Below, piece by piece: positions 38,865 through 50,115 of a stretch of 64,000 nt of DNA (its first letter is position 1; each line of letters starts with the position of its first letter). The stretch lies in the NCBI GenBank assembly GCA_025917655.1, contig CP084611.1, positions 62,001 to 126,000 on the forward strand, written 5' to 3'. This DNA is from Chlorella sorokiniana (lineage: Eukaryota > Chlorophyta > Trebouxiophyceae > Chlorellales > Chlorellaceae). The notes below the pieces were generated by a model, which saw only the letters and a program-made list of their open reading frames with translations, had not been told where the DNA came from and searched no databases. The translations under genes and the position numbers were made by a program.

Positions 38865-39755
38865 TGCGGAGGAGGCCTTCCGGCGCTAAGACGGCCTGAA
38901 CGTCATCTCAGAGTTACTTCGATCACTCGCACCGTGCAGCGCGACTAAGTCTCGGGGCGCGGTCAAGCTTTGGGGCCACAAGCCCAAGCCCCGCCTGCTG
39001 CCACGTCGTGGCATGTAGGAGCCGTCAGCTGTTCACCCTTATCACTGTCCTTGCTGTTTTATCGGATTTTTTTTTCAAAGAATCATGATAATGGTGCATG
39101 TGAAGGGTGCTGGCCTTGGGTTTATGGTTGGTGTGAAAGGGAGTTAGGGGCACCATCGCCGCAACCGACGGGTGGGCTATCCTGGTTAAGGATGTTTTGG
39201 GTGCAGACCTGCAATCAATAAGGAGGACTGCTGCCAGTTCAGGCGTGAGCTGGCTTATCTGTTTGACAGGTGCCCCGCCTTGCGACGGCATCGTAAACAC
39301 CAAGGGGAGCCAGGTTGTGCTGGCAACCAGCAGAAGGTGCCTAGCATTTGCACATCTTAATGCTTAGTGAGACGCACAAATATCCATTGGATAGCAAGCA
39401 GTAAATTGTCAGGCACTGTGGGCATTTCCTGCACTTGGAATGGAGGGCCATCGTTTGGGATGCCCCGCTTTCGTGCACAGCGGCAGCAGGCTCAGCAGAG
39501 CCTTTTCCGAGGGCATCACCGGTATTGTTTCTGATCAGAACGCCTGCTCATTCCTCTTGCCTCCATCGTGCTGTTGACGCGCGCGTGTCTGGCTTTTGTG
39601 AGGACACCTTCGATCGCTTCCTTCGTGGAGCACCTCACGACGGCAGCTGGGGTTCCACAACATCAGCATTGCGTCGAAATATCGTCCGCCAGCGCGGCCA
39701 CTCGCTGGTTCGCCTGCCTGTCACTGGCGGCTGAGGCGCTGGCCGTGGCGGCGCC
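38865..39755. promoter_or_regulatory. Divergent intergenic region, Furry-like and Pol eta
   Basis: 890 bases between two outward-facing start codons. It is clearly less GC-rich than the genes, especially 39040-39420, and includes a T9-type run near 39066. No exon can be supported; the minus-strand frame 39025-39303 has no family resemblance. It should contain both promoters. Confidence 0.5.
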
Positions 39756-42700
39756 ATGGCAAACGCGCAACAGCCCCTGCACCAGGCGATTTGTCACGTG
39801 GACCTGGACGCATTCTACGCACAGGCATTTCAATTGGCTGATTGAAAAGCTTCTGCTCTTGGTTGCGCAAGGGACTGGGGTCGTGCATGCGGCGCAGCAG
39901 CGCGCTGGAACCAACCTTCCTCCCTTCTGCCCCACCGTCCCGCTGTCCTCGTCCCTTTGGCAGGTGGAAGCCAAACAGCACCCGGAGCTGTGCGGCAAGC
40001 CGCTGGGCGTGGTCCAGTACAATCCGTATGGCAATCTGGAGACACGGGCGCCCGGGAGCGCCGCATCATGAACGACAGCAACGGCTCGCTGATTGCAGTG
40101 AGGTGGGCGCGCCTGTGGCTGGGTGGTGGGCCGCCTTGCCTTGGAGCCTGGTGAATAGGCACTGGGGGAGTAGGGCAGGGCCTGAACCGAACCGTGCCCC
40201 AACACATTGCCGCCCGCCTGCCACTGGCGCTATGACGGAACGCTCCAGCCTTCTGCCTGTGACGGGAACCAGCGGCAGCTGCCCCGTGCCTAGGCACTGA
40301 CCAAACGTCTCCACTTCTGCTGGTTTCTCAACCCAACCATATACCTTTCACAAAGAAGCGCCCAAAGCGCACACCGCTGTACACGTTCCTGCGTCTGCGT
40401 GCCTTTGCGGTGCAGCTACGAGGCGCGAGCTGCGGGCGTGAAGCGCAACATGCGGGCGACCAGGCGCGGGCCGCCTGTCCTGAAATCCAACTCGTTCAGG
40501 TAATTCTGGATGGCTCGCTCGCTGGCTCCAATGCGCGACAGTGCCAGCTGGCATTGCACACCTGCGGGTTTGCGTGTTAAGGTGCCTGAAGCCACCGACA
40601 GAGCGGCAGAGCGCACGGGGATGCCACAACAACGCTTCCAGCACTTCTCGGCGGCCAATCTGATGATTTCCCAAAGGCCAGCAACCTCTGAGATCTACCT
40701 ACCCGCTCCCCGTCTGCCGCCCCGCCGCGCTGCCGCCGCAGGTGCCCACCGCGCACGGCAAGGCCGACCTCAGCCTGTACCGCTCCGAGGGGCGACGTGT
40801 ACTGCAGGTGCTGGCGCGGCTGGCCAGGGCGGAGCGGGCGTCCATCGACGAGTGAGCAAGCTGCGCGCTGAGTTCAACTGCGGCATGTGCTGCAGGAAGG
40901 CACCGAGGATTGCACAGAACCCTGAGCTGCGTGGGCAGCTATTGGCGAAGGGGGAGACGCAACCCCACTGCCGCCGCATAGCAACCGCTGTGGCTGGCAG
41001 CGTTCTGCCCATCCTCGGCCGCCCACCCCTCCCCTCCCCGCTCCGCCCCAACCAACCCACACAGATGCTACCTGGACCTCACCGAGGAGCGCAGCGGCGC
41101 CTGGCAGAGAGCGGCGGGGTGCCCCCGCTGCCGCCCAGTCCAGGCGAGGCGCTTTTGCTGCCGGGTCCTATGCATTTGTGCCTCGATGCTCCAATCCCGA
41201 GTCGCTTGCTTTTGGTGCTTCCTTGGGGGCTGGTGGGAGGTGGTGCCTGCTGCTCTGGTCATGGCGGGCAACCCGGGTGCCCTTGATAACACCACCACAC
41301 GCGTGCGCACGCGTCTCCGACCCCACCCGCATCCCATCCCCCATCCTTGAGCAGAGCGCGTTCACGTCGTGGGCGGCGACGGCGCCGCGAGCCCCGCCCC
41401 GCCTGGTGGCGCCGCCCCCGAGGCCTGGGCGCCCGGGAGCGGCTGCTGGCGTGCGCGGCGGCGGCGGCGGCGGAGCTGCGGGCGGCGGTTGAGGCGGAGC
41501 TGGGCTACACGTGTTCGGCGGGGTGGCCCACACCAAGCTGCTGGCCAAGCTGTGCAGCGGGTGGGGGCGGAGGGGTGGGGAGGTCGAGGGTGTTTGGGGG
41601 TGGGTGGTATAGGCTGGGTGGTGTGTTGCTGGGTGGCTGGGTGTGGGGAGACGTAGCTTCGGGGGCTGGTTTGAAGCGATTGGGTGGCAGGCAGGCAGGC
41701 ACGCGCTGCCATGCCGCTGATCAACCCGGAGGCAAGTCCTCTGGCTGAAGTGCCTACACCATGCTCCCGCAGCCACGGTGCAACCGACTGTTTGCCGCAT
41801 CCACCGCGTGCAGGTTGCACAAGCCGGCGCAGCAGACGGTGCTGCCTGCGGAAGCGGTGCCTGCGCTGCTGGGCCCGCTGCCCATCCCAAAGCTGAAGGG
41901 GCTGGGCGGCAAGTTTGGCGAGCAGGCGAGCCGAGGTCGCGGGGGGGTCATGGGTCGTCGCTGCAGTCGCTCTTGGGACGGACTGCTGTGCGGCTGTGGT
42001 GCATGCACCAGGGCTTGTGGCATGCCCATGCTGCACTGTGCAGTGCCGTGCGCTGCACGCTCAGCTGTGCAAGGCGCGCATGCCCGCTGCAGCTGGGGCT
42101 GCAAGTACAGCGTGCATGTCGTGGCCGACACGTGACCACAGCGTGCAGGTCATGGCGCAGCTGGGCATAGAAATCGTGGGCCAGCTGGCGGCGGTACCGC
42201 TGTCACGCCTCGAGGCGGCCTTTGGCGACAAGGACGCAGCGTGGCTCTTTGCGCTGGCACGGGGGTGACGGGTGCGGCCTGCTGGGGCATCACGTCGTCT
42301 TAACACTGTGGTGGCGCCGCGTGTTGTGAAGCGCCGGCTGTGTTGCCTTTGCCTTTGCTGCCTAGTAGGCCCACTCCACTGCAGACCGTTCTACGAAAAA
42401 CAGAGTGAGCAGCGCACTTTGAACGTTGATATCCCATCCGCCAGCACCGCTCCGCCTACTCCCCCGCCTGCAGACGATTCCGTGGAGGAGCGGCGCCTGC
42501 CCAAGAGCATCAACTGCGGCAAAACCTTCCGCGGGCGCCAAGCGCTGGTCGACGCACCTGCCGTGCACAAGTGGCTACTGGAGCTGGGTGAGCTGGTTGG
42601 GCGGCGGTGAGAGGGAGGCGCAGCTGCCGTTGTGGCGCGGTTGCGTGTGGGGGTGGTTGAGTGGGCCGTTGGTTATGAGTGGCGCGGGCGAGTGCTTTGG

Positions 42701-44090
42701 GTGAGGAAGCGTTGTTGGTGAGCTTGGTGGGTCGTTGGGGTGGGCAGCTAGGTCTATCTCAGCGCCTATAGTAGCTGTGACCGCCAATGCTCAAGCGGCT
42801 AGGATGGCTGTGTGAGGGGAGCCATTAGGAGTGGGTGCAAGGGGCTGGGTGGCGGGGCAGCACCCGCCTTACTGCCAGGCACCGGCTCACACTGCATGCG
42901 CCGCTGCGCGCAGGAGGGGAGCTGGCTGAGCGGCTGGAAGAGGATCGAGAGAGCAACAACCGCGTGCCGCAGCTGCTCACCGTCACCATCTCCAACCAGC
43001 TGCCGTGGGCAGCCAGCCAGAAGCCGGGCGCCACAGTGCAGGCGGCGGCAGGTGCGGCCAGGGGTGTGGTTTGGGATCAGGCTGGTTGGCAGGGCGGCAG
43101 GCTGGGAGCGTCGGGAGGGCTTGCTGCGGCGCTGAACGCATTTTTTTGCGTGGCCAGCTGAGGTGCGCCAGCAGCCCTCTGATTCTTCGTACTCCTTTAC
43201 CATGTGCCTGATACAGCTAGGCGCCCTGGCGGCCAGCAGTCGGCACGAGGTATCCTAAAAATGTGTGCGCATGCCTGCAATCAAGCAAGCGCCCTCTACC
43301 CCTGCCGCAGGCTACCACTCCACCTCTCGCTCCTGCCCCCTACGCAAGCTGAGCGCCGAGGCGATCGCTGACGACGCCGCCGCGCTGGTGCGGCGCTGGG
43401 CCGCCGAGCAGGGCGCCGGCTGGAGCATCTCCGCGCTCTTCGTCACCGCCGGCAGCTTCGTGCCGGTGCAGTCGGCGGCGAGCGCCATCACGCGCTTCTT
43501 CAAGCCCCGGCCAGCCGGGAAACGGCAGGGGCCTCAGCATGTGGCGGCGCGCAGGCAGCAGCAGTGAGCGCGGGGCCGGGAATGGCGGGCCAGCGTGGCC
43601 GCCCCCTGCTGGCATTTCTCGCTTCCTGCAGCCGAAACGTGGAGAGGCGACCGACAAGGAGCAACAGGTGGAGGCTGTAAGTGCCACCGCGGCGGATGGC
43701 AGGGCAGCAACGCCCGATGCGATGGCTCGCCCGCCGCCAGTCGATCACCAGCATGACACAACACGTCCTCCTGCCCAGCAGCAGCTGGCGCAGCCGCAGG
43801 TGCTGGAGCAGCAACAGCGGAGGCAGCCGCCACCGGAGCCACGGCAGCAGAACACTGCTGGTATTGCTCAGGAGCAGCAGCAGCAGCAGCAGCAATCTCT
43901 AGCTGAGCGGCACGAGCAGGCGGAGGCAAAGATGCAGCAGATGCTGCAGCACCTCAAACAGCGCAGGCTGCAAGCTTCGCGACGCGACGGCGGCAAGCGT
44001 GGTGCCCATGCAGGCGGCACGCCAAGCATACAGGCCTTTTTTAGCGGCCCAAGCAGTGACCAGCAACAGATGGCAGCCAGGGTGTCCTGA
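39756..44090 (+). CDS. POLH: DNA polymerase eta (Y-family translesion polymerase)
   Basis: Bypasses UV photoproducts in the nucleus (family knowledge). Exon 1 39756-39824 begins MANAQQPLHQAICHVDLDAF, containing the first metal-binding Asp; exon 2 39964-40102 (VEAKQHPELCGKPLGVVQYN, then IMNDSNGSLIAV). Further blocks: EARAAGVKRNMRATRRG (40420), VPTAHGKADLSLYRSEGRRV and ARAERASIDECYLDLT (40741-41080, the SIDE catalytic motif), ELGYTCSAG and GVAHTKLLAKLCSG (41490-41560), LPIPKLKGLGGKFGEQ (41880), VMAQLGIEIVGQLAAVPLSR (42150), RLPKSINCGKTFRGRQALVD (42495; eta-specific PKSIGC/NF block), ELAERLEEDRESNNRV (42915) and a little-finger/C-terminal region. Three PCNA-binding-like motifs follow: AITRFF (43488), ISRFLQ (43616) and SIQAFF (44028). 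Stop 44088-44090. Intron 1 has a GC donor (39825). A one-base slip lies at 40054-40056. The eta call rests on VVQYN and the PKSI block. Confidence 0.93.
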
Positions 44091-44169
44091 TCACTTAAAG
44101 GCACTGCTCTTTGTGTAGCCAGCAGCTTGAACGTTTGCAAGGCTGCTGCCGGCAGCAGGCCTTCTGTTG

Positions 44170-44174
44170 TTACA
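44170..44174 (-). terminator. Candidate poly(A) signal (TGTAA), coiled-coil gene
   Basis: TGTAA on the minus strand downstream of the stop at 44514. Confidence 0.4.
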
Positions 44175-44297
44175 AAGACTGTGCATGCAGTGTGAAGAGG
44201 GGCGTCTGCAAATCCAGGTGAATCACGCATGAGATTTGGCAGGCCCACTCAGGAGCCTGCGGAAATGGATGCATGTAGAGAGAAAAGGGTGATTGTG

Positions 44298-44302
44298 TGT
44301 AA
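44298..44302 (+). terminator. Candidate poly(A) signal (TGTAA), Pol eta
   Basis: TGTAA 208 bases downstream of the stop at 44088-44090. Confidence 0.5.
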
Positions 44303-44513
44303 CGGAGATTCCTTTCCCGCGTCTCTTCCGGGCGGTGTGGGGGTGGGGTGGAGTGGGGCGCGAGGCCCCAGGCACGGGGATGGCTGCCTCCAGGGTGTGT
44401 CAGCCCAGCTGCAAAACGGCGCCAGCAGCGGGTCAATGGCCACTTGGCTGCTTTGCTGCTGCTGGACCCCCCGCGCGGCACGTCGGCCATGAGGCAGGCC
44501 GCCAGCTAGGTGA

Positions 44514-45847
44514 TCAGTCATCCCCGGAGGTGCCGGTGGTGGGGTCGGTGCCGGTGGTGGTACTGCTGCAGGAGCCGTTGTCGGCGCACGTGCCTGTGGT
44601 GGTGGTGGTGGTGGGCCCGCCGCCGCCGCACTCCTCCAGCTGTGCCTGCAGGTCTTCCACCTCGCCCTGCAAACCAGCCACCTGCTCTTTCAGGTCGCTG
44701 ACCTGGCCCTGGAACCTGCTCCTCTCCGCCTGCGCAGGTACGTGGCGGGACACACAGCGTTACTCAGTCCTTCGGTCGCAGCCTCGGGGGCCAGAGGTGT
44801 GGCAGAGGCGGGTGAAGGGCGGCCGTCGCTGGCACCCGCCCCCGATGCAGCTGCAGTCCCTGGCGGGCCTCGAGCCGCAGGCCTGCCTACGAGCTCACCT
44901 TGCAGGAGTTGAGGGACCTCTGTGCGCTGGCGGCCTGCAAACAGATTGGAACACACTTCTCGTCAGCCCTCCACTGCCGCATGGAGCTTCGCCCATGCAC
45001 TTGGCAGGTGCCCTCCAAGAGTGGCGAAACGCTGGATCTCAACTGCAGGCACCGATGCTCGATTGCGTACCTGTGACTTCAGCGTAGCGATCTGTTTGTT
45101 GAGGCCGGCAACCTGCGTCTTGAACTTGCCCAGGGCCTTCACTTCGGCATGCAGACTGCCCGCCTGCCTCTTCAGGGCCGAGATGGCCGTCATGCGTTCA
45201 TCGTTGACCTGTGCCGCACAACAAAGAAATGCCATCATTTCTCGACAAACCATGCGCTTTCCCAAGCAAACGTGCAGGCTGACCAGGCGGGGAGCATGCA
45301 GCTTCGGCACGGCGGCGTGGTGGGCGCCACGCACCAGCTGGACAGCGTCTCTCACGACAACGGCGCATGACCTGTCGACCCTCCTGTTCTTCAAGAAGGA
45401 CTTGACTTTGTTTGCTACAGCAGATCCAAGCTCGCTGAGGAGTGCGGGACCAATCCAATCCCACAGGAACTTGATAACGCCCCCAATGACGGCAGAGCCT
45501 GCATCCGCCTCGCCTCGGGAGGCGGAGGCGGCGGCGCCAGCGGGATCGGTCCCGTTCGCCGGTGCCGCCTGTTTCGGCGTCCGGTCCTCCTTGGACTGGA
45601 GCTCACGTGTCATAGCTGCAAAGAATACATGGGAAGGAAACCTCGAAAGTGATGTGGCTGCAGGGAGGGCTCCAGCGGCGCCGGCGCTTGCCAGCCTGGC
45701 GCAGATGTGGGTCAGCTGACTCGTGGTGGGATCGGTGGGAGAGACAAACAACCTCCAACTCTCACCATGTGCCTCGGCGACGAATAAAGCGAGGAGGATG
45801 AGCACAGCCTTGGTGCCCCGACTGCCGCGGCGCAAAATGAAGGCCAT
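44514..45847 (-). CDS. Small secreted coiled-coil protein with Thr/Cys-rich tail, family not recognised
   Basis: Start ATG at 45845-45847 followed by a basic n-region and hydrophobic core, GTKAVLILLALFVAEAHG, a signal peptide. Exon 1 ends within HG; the next exon (about 45616-45290) reads AMTRELQSKEDRTPKQAAPA, then a hydrophobic/amphipathic helix VIGGVIKFLWDWIGPALLSE running into ANKVKSFLKNRR. Later exons are pure coiled coil: VNDERMTAISALKRQAGSLH (about 45209-45073), AASAQRSLNSCK (44936-44902) and AERSRFQGQVSDLKEQVAGL (44729 down). The tail is CGGGGPTTTTTTGTCADNGS and more TTTG repeats, stop at 44514. About 260 residues by these exons. The Trp-containing helix could contact membranes. Function unknown; extracellular or vacuolar location is inferred from the signal peptide. 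Confidence 0.72.
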
Positions 45848-46373
45848 GGTGGTGAAAGAAGGAGATCGGAGTCCTGCAAACGCACACTTAATTGTAATGC
45901 ATTCCGGTCGAATAAGACACCAGAAATGAGTCGCCGGCAGAGTAAACACTTGGCGCTTGGAACCCTAGAGCCCTCCAACCGCGGGATAGTTGTTTTCGAA
46001 CACCGGCAGGGCTTTGCCGAACGCATGTTTGAATTTTCCAATGCGATAACCGCAAATCAATGTCGCCGAACTCCCGGAGCATGGCATCTTACCGGCTCAG
46101 GGTGTGCCCGCCTGCGGCCGAGTCAGGATCTCGCAACTGTGAGACAACTCGCCGGTCGAAATCGCCACAGCACGAATGCCCACGCGGGTGTGGGCCCCAG
46201 GGGTGAAGAACTCACACTGCCAAGCGTCTTCCTGGTTGCTGGAGTGGACGGCCAAAATGCCTTCGATTCAGGACGAAGGAGCGGGCAAATGCAGCACTTG
46301 GCGGTGGGCATTGGGCATTCGTGGCCCTTCCAGCGAGGACCAGGTGTCCGGATCACCAGAGTTGGAGATGTGT
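45848..46373. other. Spacer upstream of the coiled-coil gene
   Basis: 526 bases, lower in GC than the genes, between the coiled-coil gene's start and the presumed end of the PP2C-like gene. It should carry the promoter and 5' UTR of the former. No exon supported. Confidence 0.4.
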
Positions 46374-49300
46374 TCAGATAGAATTCAGCAGGCCGGTTGT
46401 GTAAAGAAGGCCAGGACAGGCTACTCCTGGCCAGGACGCACTGCCCTGATGCCGCGCTCGCCGCCGCCGCCGCCCGCGTGCCTCCCGCGTCAGCATCCCC
46501 TCTGGCCGCCTGCACAGGCGGCGGCGTGGCGGTCTTGGGCTTGGACGGCGGCGTGCCGAGGCGGCGCGCGGCCCCTTGAGCAGCGGCTGCGTCTGCCACC
46601 TTGCCAGCGCTGGCCAGGAGGTGGATGTGGCCCGCCGCGGGGACGCCGTTCGCGACTGGCGCAGCAGCGCATCCGCCGCCTCCCACCAGCGTTCCAACAG
46701 CACGCGCCTGCCGGCAGTGCAGGGGGTGGTGGGGCGATAAAGACAGGGGGATGGGAGACGAATGGTGGGGGTGGGCCCTCCTCAGTGACGACGCCATGAG
46801 GAGCCACCAGTCAAGCCAACGCCGCAGCTGCCAGAACTTGCGCAATGTCCCTCCCCCGCCCCCCCACGAGCGCGTTTCTCGCGCGCTGCAGCGTGAACAC
46901 AGCGACCTGCATCCCATAGACTCATAGGCTCACTGGCATAGCAAGCATCGCTGCTTGAACCAGCAGAAAAAGAAGAAGAACAAACCTGTGTGCCTTGTGG
47001 AAGTCCACCAGCATGCGGATCTGGGCCCAGCGCCGAGCCGCCCCCGCTGAAGGTAGCCCTCCCCCGCAGCGGCGGCGGCACCCCCACCGGCTCCTGCGGC
47101 CGAGGGCAGGCCAGCCTTTGCGGCGGCGGCGGAGCGAGCGGGCGGCGGCGGCGGCCGCCGCCAGGAGCGTGCGTAAGCCGACGTCCAGACTGCAAGACGG
47201 GGCGGCGTTGGGGGCCTCAGCCTGGCTGAATCGGGGCCCGGCAGGCTCAGAACAACACAACCCGATCTTTCCATGCACCCCATGCAGCGGCCACCAGACA
47301 ATTGCCAGCCCGCATCCACAAGTTGGCACGCAGCAAGCACGATCCCCTGTCACGCCATGCCAGCCTGGCACCCACCTGACGTCTTGCCGCCGCAGGGTGA
47401 CCACCACCACTCCTAGGTCCCCAGGCGAGGCTGCTCCATTTCTGCCGTTAGGCACCGGTGCAAGCAGCTGCCCCGCCGCTGCCGGCGGCCCTGCAGGCCC
47501 GGCAGCGTTGGAAGCTTGCGAAGAAGCTGGACTTTGCCGCCGGCCCGCTTTCTCCAGAGCCCACAGCACGAGGTGCTCAGCAGCATTGGTGGCGCGGAGA
47601 AGGCTGGGGCTGGGCGCGGCGGGCGCCGCCGCCGGCGGCGACGGCCGCCGCCTCAACAGCGATGCGCTCGAGCTCGCGCCGCGCAAACTGCGGAGCAGGG
47701 GAAGGGGTTCGCAGCAAACTCGAAGCTAGCATCAGCTGGAGCAAAGGTGGCGCCAGGGAGGCAGAAGCTTCCTTTCACGAGGTCGAGGCACCAGCGTCTC
47801 TTCTGGGCGCAAGGGCCTCCGCTGGGCAGCCGTCTGTGCACATCGGCAGCCAACTGCTGCCACATGCAGGAACTCCCTAAGACATATACACATAGATCTG
47901 CGCCCCCCACCCCCCACCCCCCACCCCCACACACACATATGCATTAGCGCCCCCCCCCACACACACACACACACACACACACACAGCACTGCGCCCGCCC
48001 ACCTTCTCGTGGTAGTGCGCCCTCAGGGCGGCGTCGGGCGGCCCGACCAGGCCCCAGAAGGCTGCGGAGCCGAGCACTAGGTGCTGGTCGGGGTGGAAAG
48101 CGCGTGGTCCGCGACAAAGGCGTCACACACTAGAGCGCCGCTGCCGCCTGCGGGCCGGGGTTGTCAGGGGCGGAGGGCGAGCTGGAGCTTTTAAGGAACA
48201 GCAGGGCTGGCTGCCAGGCTGCCAAGAACCAGGCTCGAGGTGGCTGGGGGAAGAGAAGAGGCGCTGGGTCGGCGTGAAGAAGCCGAAGGCAGCCATACGC
48301 GGGCAACCGCGGCAGCTATGTGGCGATGAGGTGAAAAGCAGCAAGCCCCGCCCGGCCCGCCTCGCCCAGCCCGCCTGCTTGGCGCTTGGCGTCCATAAAG
48401 CCCAGCGCACGGGTCGTCTCCGGCAGGGCCTTTCCGCGCAGACCCGCCTCTGCGGTGGCGGCCCTGGGTGGCGTCGCCTCGCCGGGCGCGCGGTGCTGCA
48501 GTCGAACCAGCTCCTCTTTATTGCTGCAGGGAAGAAGGGCGGGGTTGGGGGTGAAAGCTGGGGGTGACTGCTGATGTTGAAGGGAGGGGGAGGGGAGAGA
48601 TGGGCATAGGGACGGAGTGGGCAGGGGCAGCTTGCGGCCAGCTCCTGGGCACCTGGCCGTGCCATTGCTTTGCCATATGCTACGCCCGCCCCAAACAGCC
48701 CCCTTCTCCCCATACTTTCCCTACCCACCCCACCCACCCACACCTAGACACACCAGCCCCTCCGACCCCCAAAAACACCCCCACCCACCGCGTGGTGTGC
48801 TCTGCCGACAGGAAGAACCCTTCGGGGCGGGTGGCGTTGAAGGACCCGGCGATGCGGGACAGCAGGCACAGCGCGGCGCCCACGTTCGCGCAGTACACGC
48901 GCTGCCCCGACAGGTCCAGCAGGGCCAGCAGGGCGGCGGCGCCGCTGCAGGCCTTGGCCTGCGCGGGGGAAAACAGGGGTGTGCGCGGTGGGGTGCAGGT
49001 ACAGCATCGGTGGACGCGTGCAAGGAGGCGGGCCTCCTGCACCAATGCCAGCGCTGCGAGAGGGTGGGATGGAAACGGGGTCGCGGCGCCAAGATGGCAT
49101 TGGCCAGCCCATGTCCATCCGGCAGCCCAAGTCTCAGCCCATGAGCGGGCAAAGGAGCCTCTTGCGGGCAGAAGAACAAAAAAGGCGGCAGCGAGGCAGT
49201 GTGGGCAGCAGGGCGTCCTGGGAACATGGCCACGGCGCAGCCGCGCTGCGCTGCCGCCCCTCGCAGCTGCCCGAGCCACCCACCGAGTGCCGGAGCTGCT

Positions 49301-49870
49301 CGGTGGCAAAGATGGCGGTGTCCAGCCGCTGCACCGTCTCCCTCAGCGCCTCCAGAGGGCTGCCTGGGTGCCGCACGCTGCTGTCTTGATAGAGCTGCGC
49401 ATGGAAGGGATGCGGTACAGGCAGTACAGTGCATTGTGCCCAAAGCCGCGACAGGTGTCAGCAGCGGCGGCCGCGGGCAGCAAGGCCCTATGGCTGTCGC
49501 TGGCTGTGCGGCGGCCCGGTGCTGCGGCCAGGCGCGGCGGCGAAACAGTAGGCGCAGCCAGCACCCACCTCGTAGACTTGGCTGCGGCAGAAGGCCGCCA
49601 CAGCGCTGCCATGCTCGCCCAGGCCCTCAAACAGCGCGATGAAGGCAAACTGGGGGTGAGCCGGACCAGCAGCGGCGTGCGGTCGCCGTCGCCGAAGGCC
49701 AGGCGCGCCGAGCTGACGGCCACCTGCAGCGCGCCGCGTTGGATCGTGGGGTACACGTTTCGGTCCGTCAGCACCGGCTGTGCAGGAGGCGCCGGGGCCG
49801 GGGTGGCAAGCCTTTCGCGGGGGACTTGCTCAGCAGGGGCTTCCCTGTCGGAGCTCAGGCACTGCCCCAT
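46374..49870 (-). CDS. PP2C-fold protein lacking catalytic metal ligands (predicted pseudophosphatase)
   Basis: Start at 49868-49870 gives MGQCLSSDREAPAEQV, an N-myristoylation-type terminus with Cys4 for palmitoylation. PP2C landmarks in order: FAFIALFEGLGEHGSAVAAF (about 49650-49590) where active enzymes have FDGHGG; SGAAALLALLDLSGQRVYCA with NVGAALCLLS (about 48960-48860) where active enzymes have ANAGDSR; LRGKALPETTRALGFMDAKR (about 48450-48380), the RALG strand; FHPDQHLVLGSAAFWGLVGP (about 48100-48050) where active enzymes have SDGLWD; and DLGVVVVTLRRQ (about 47420-47390) in place of DDITVVVV. The metal-binding Asp positions are lost at each site while the fold residues remain. Downstream exons (WAQIRMLVDFHKAHR near 47000, LLERWWEAADALLRQSR near 46690) may form a C-terminal extension; the stop at 46374 is tentative. 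Likely membrane-tethered regulator (inference). Confidence 0.72.
47948..47986. repeat. C-run plus (CA)n microsatellite
   Basis: CCCCCCCCC followed by about 15 CA units in an intron of the PP2C-like gene; an adjacent CCCCCACC tract runs 47905-47935. Confidence 0.9.
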
Positions 49871-50115
49871 GCCGCGGTGCTGATGTCGCAAACAATTCAA
49901 ATGCCGCCAGGAATGGGAACGAAAAGGCAGCCGCGCAACTGTCACCTGCAGCCATCTGGCAAGTCGAAACGCAGCACGGAACTCCCGCTTCATGCCCCCT
50001 GCCACACGCAGTTTCGGCAGTCTATCTTCTCACACGTTGGTTATTGGCCCCAATTTCGCTTCCAAAGCTTCGCGGACTCTGAACTGCTGGCCCTCCGTGA
50101 CTGAAGGCGAGCGCG
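49871..50115. promoter_or_regulatory. Divergent promoter region, PP2C-like and membrane protein genes
   Basis: 245 bases between outward-facing start codons, noticeably richer in A/T than either gene. No TATA box identified. Confidence 0.5.

Larger units (their letters stand above)
44091..44513. other. Convergent 3' region between Pol eta and the coiled-coil gene
   Basis: Contains TGTAA on the plus strand at 44298-44302 (208 bases past the Pol eta stop) and TTACA at 44170-44174, i.e. TGTAA for the minus-strand gene, 340 bases past its stop. If both are used, the two mRNAs overlap tail to tail by about 130 bases. Confidence 0.55.

Noticed and set aside
39025-39303. Minus-strand 92-codon frame in the Furry-like/Pol eta gap
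   Set aside because: No homology, no splice context, and it occupies a promoter-like AT-richer segment.
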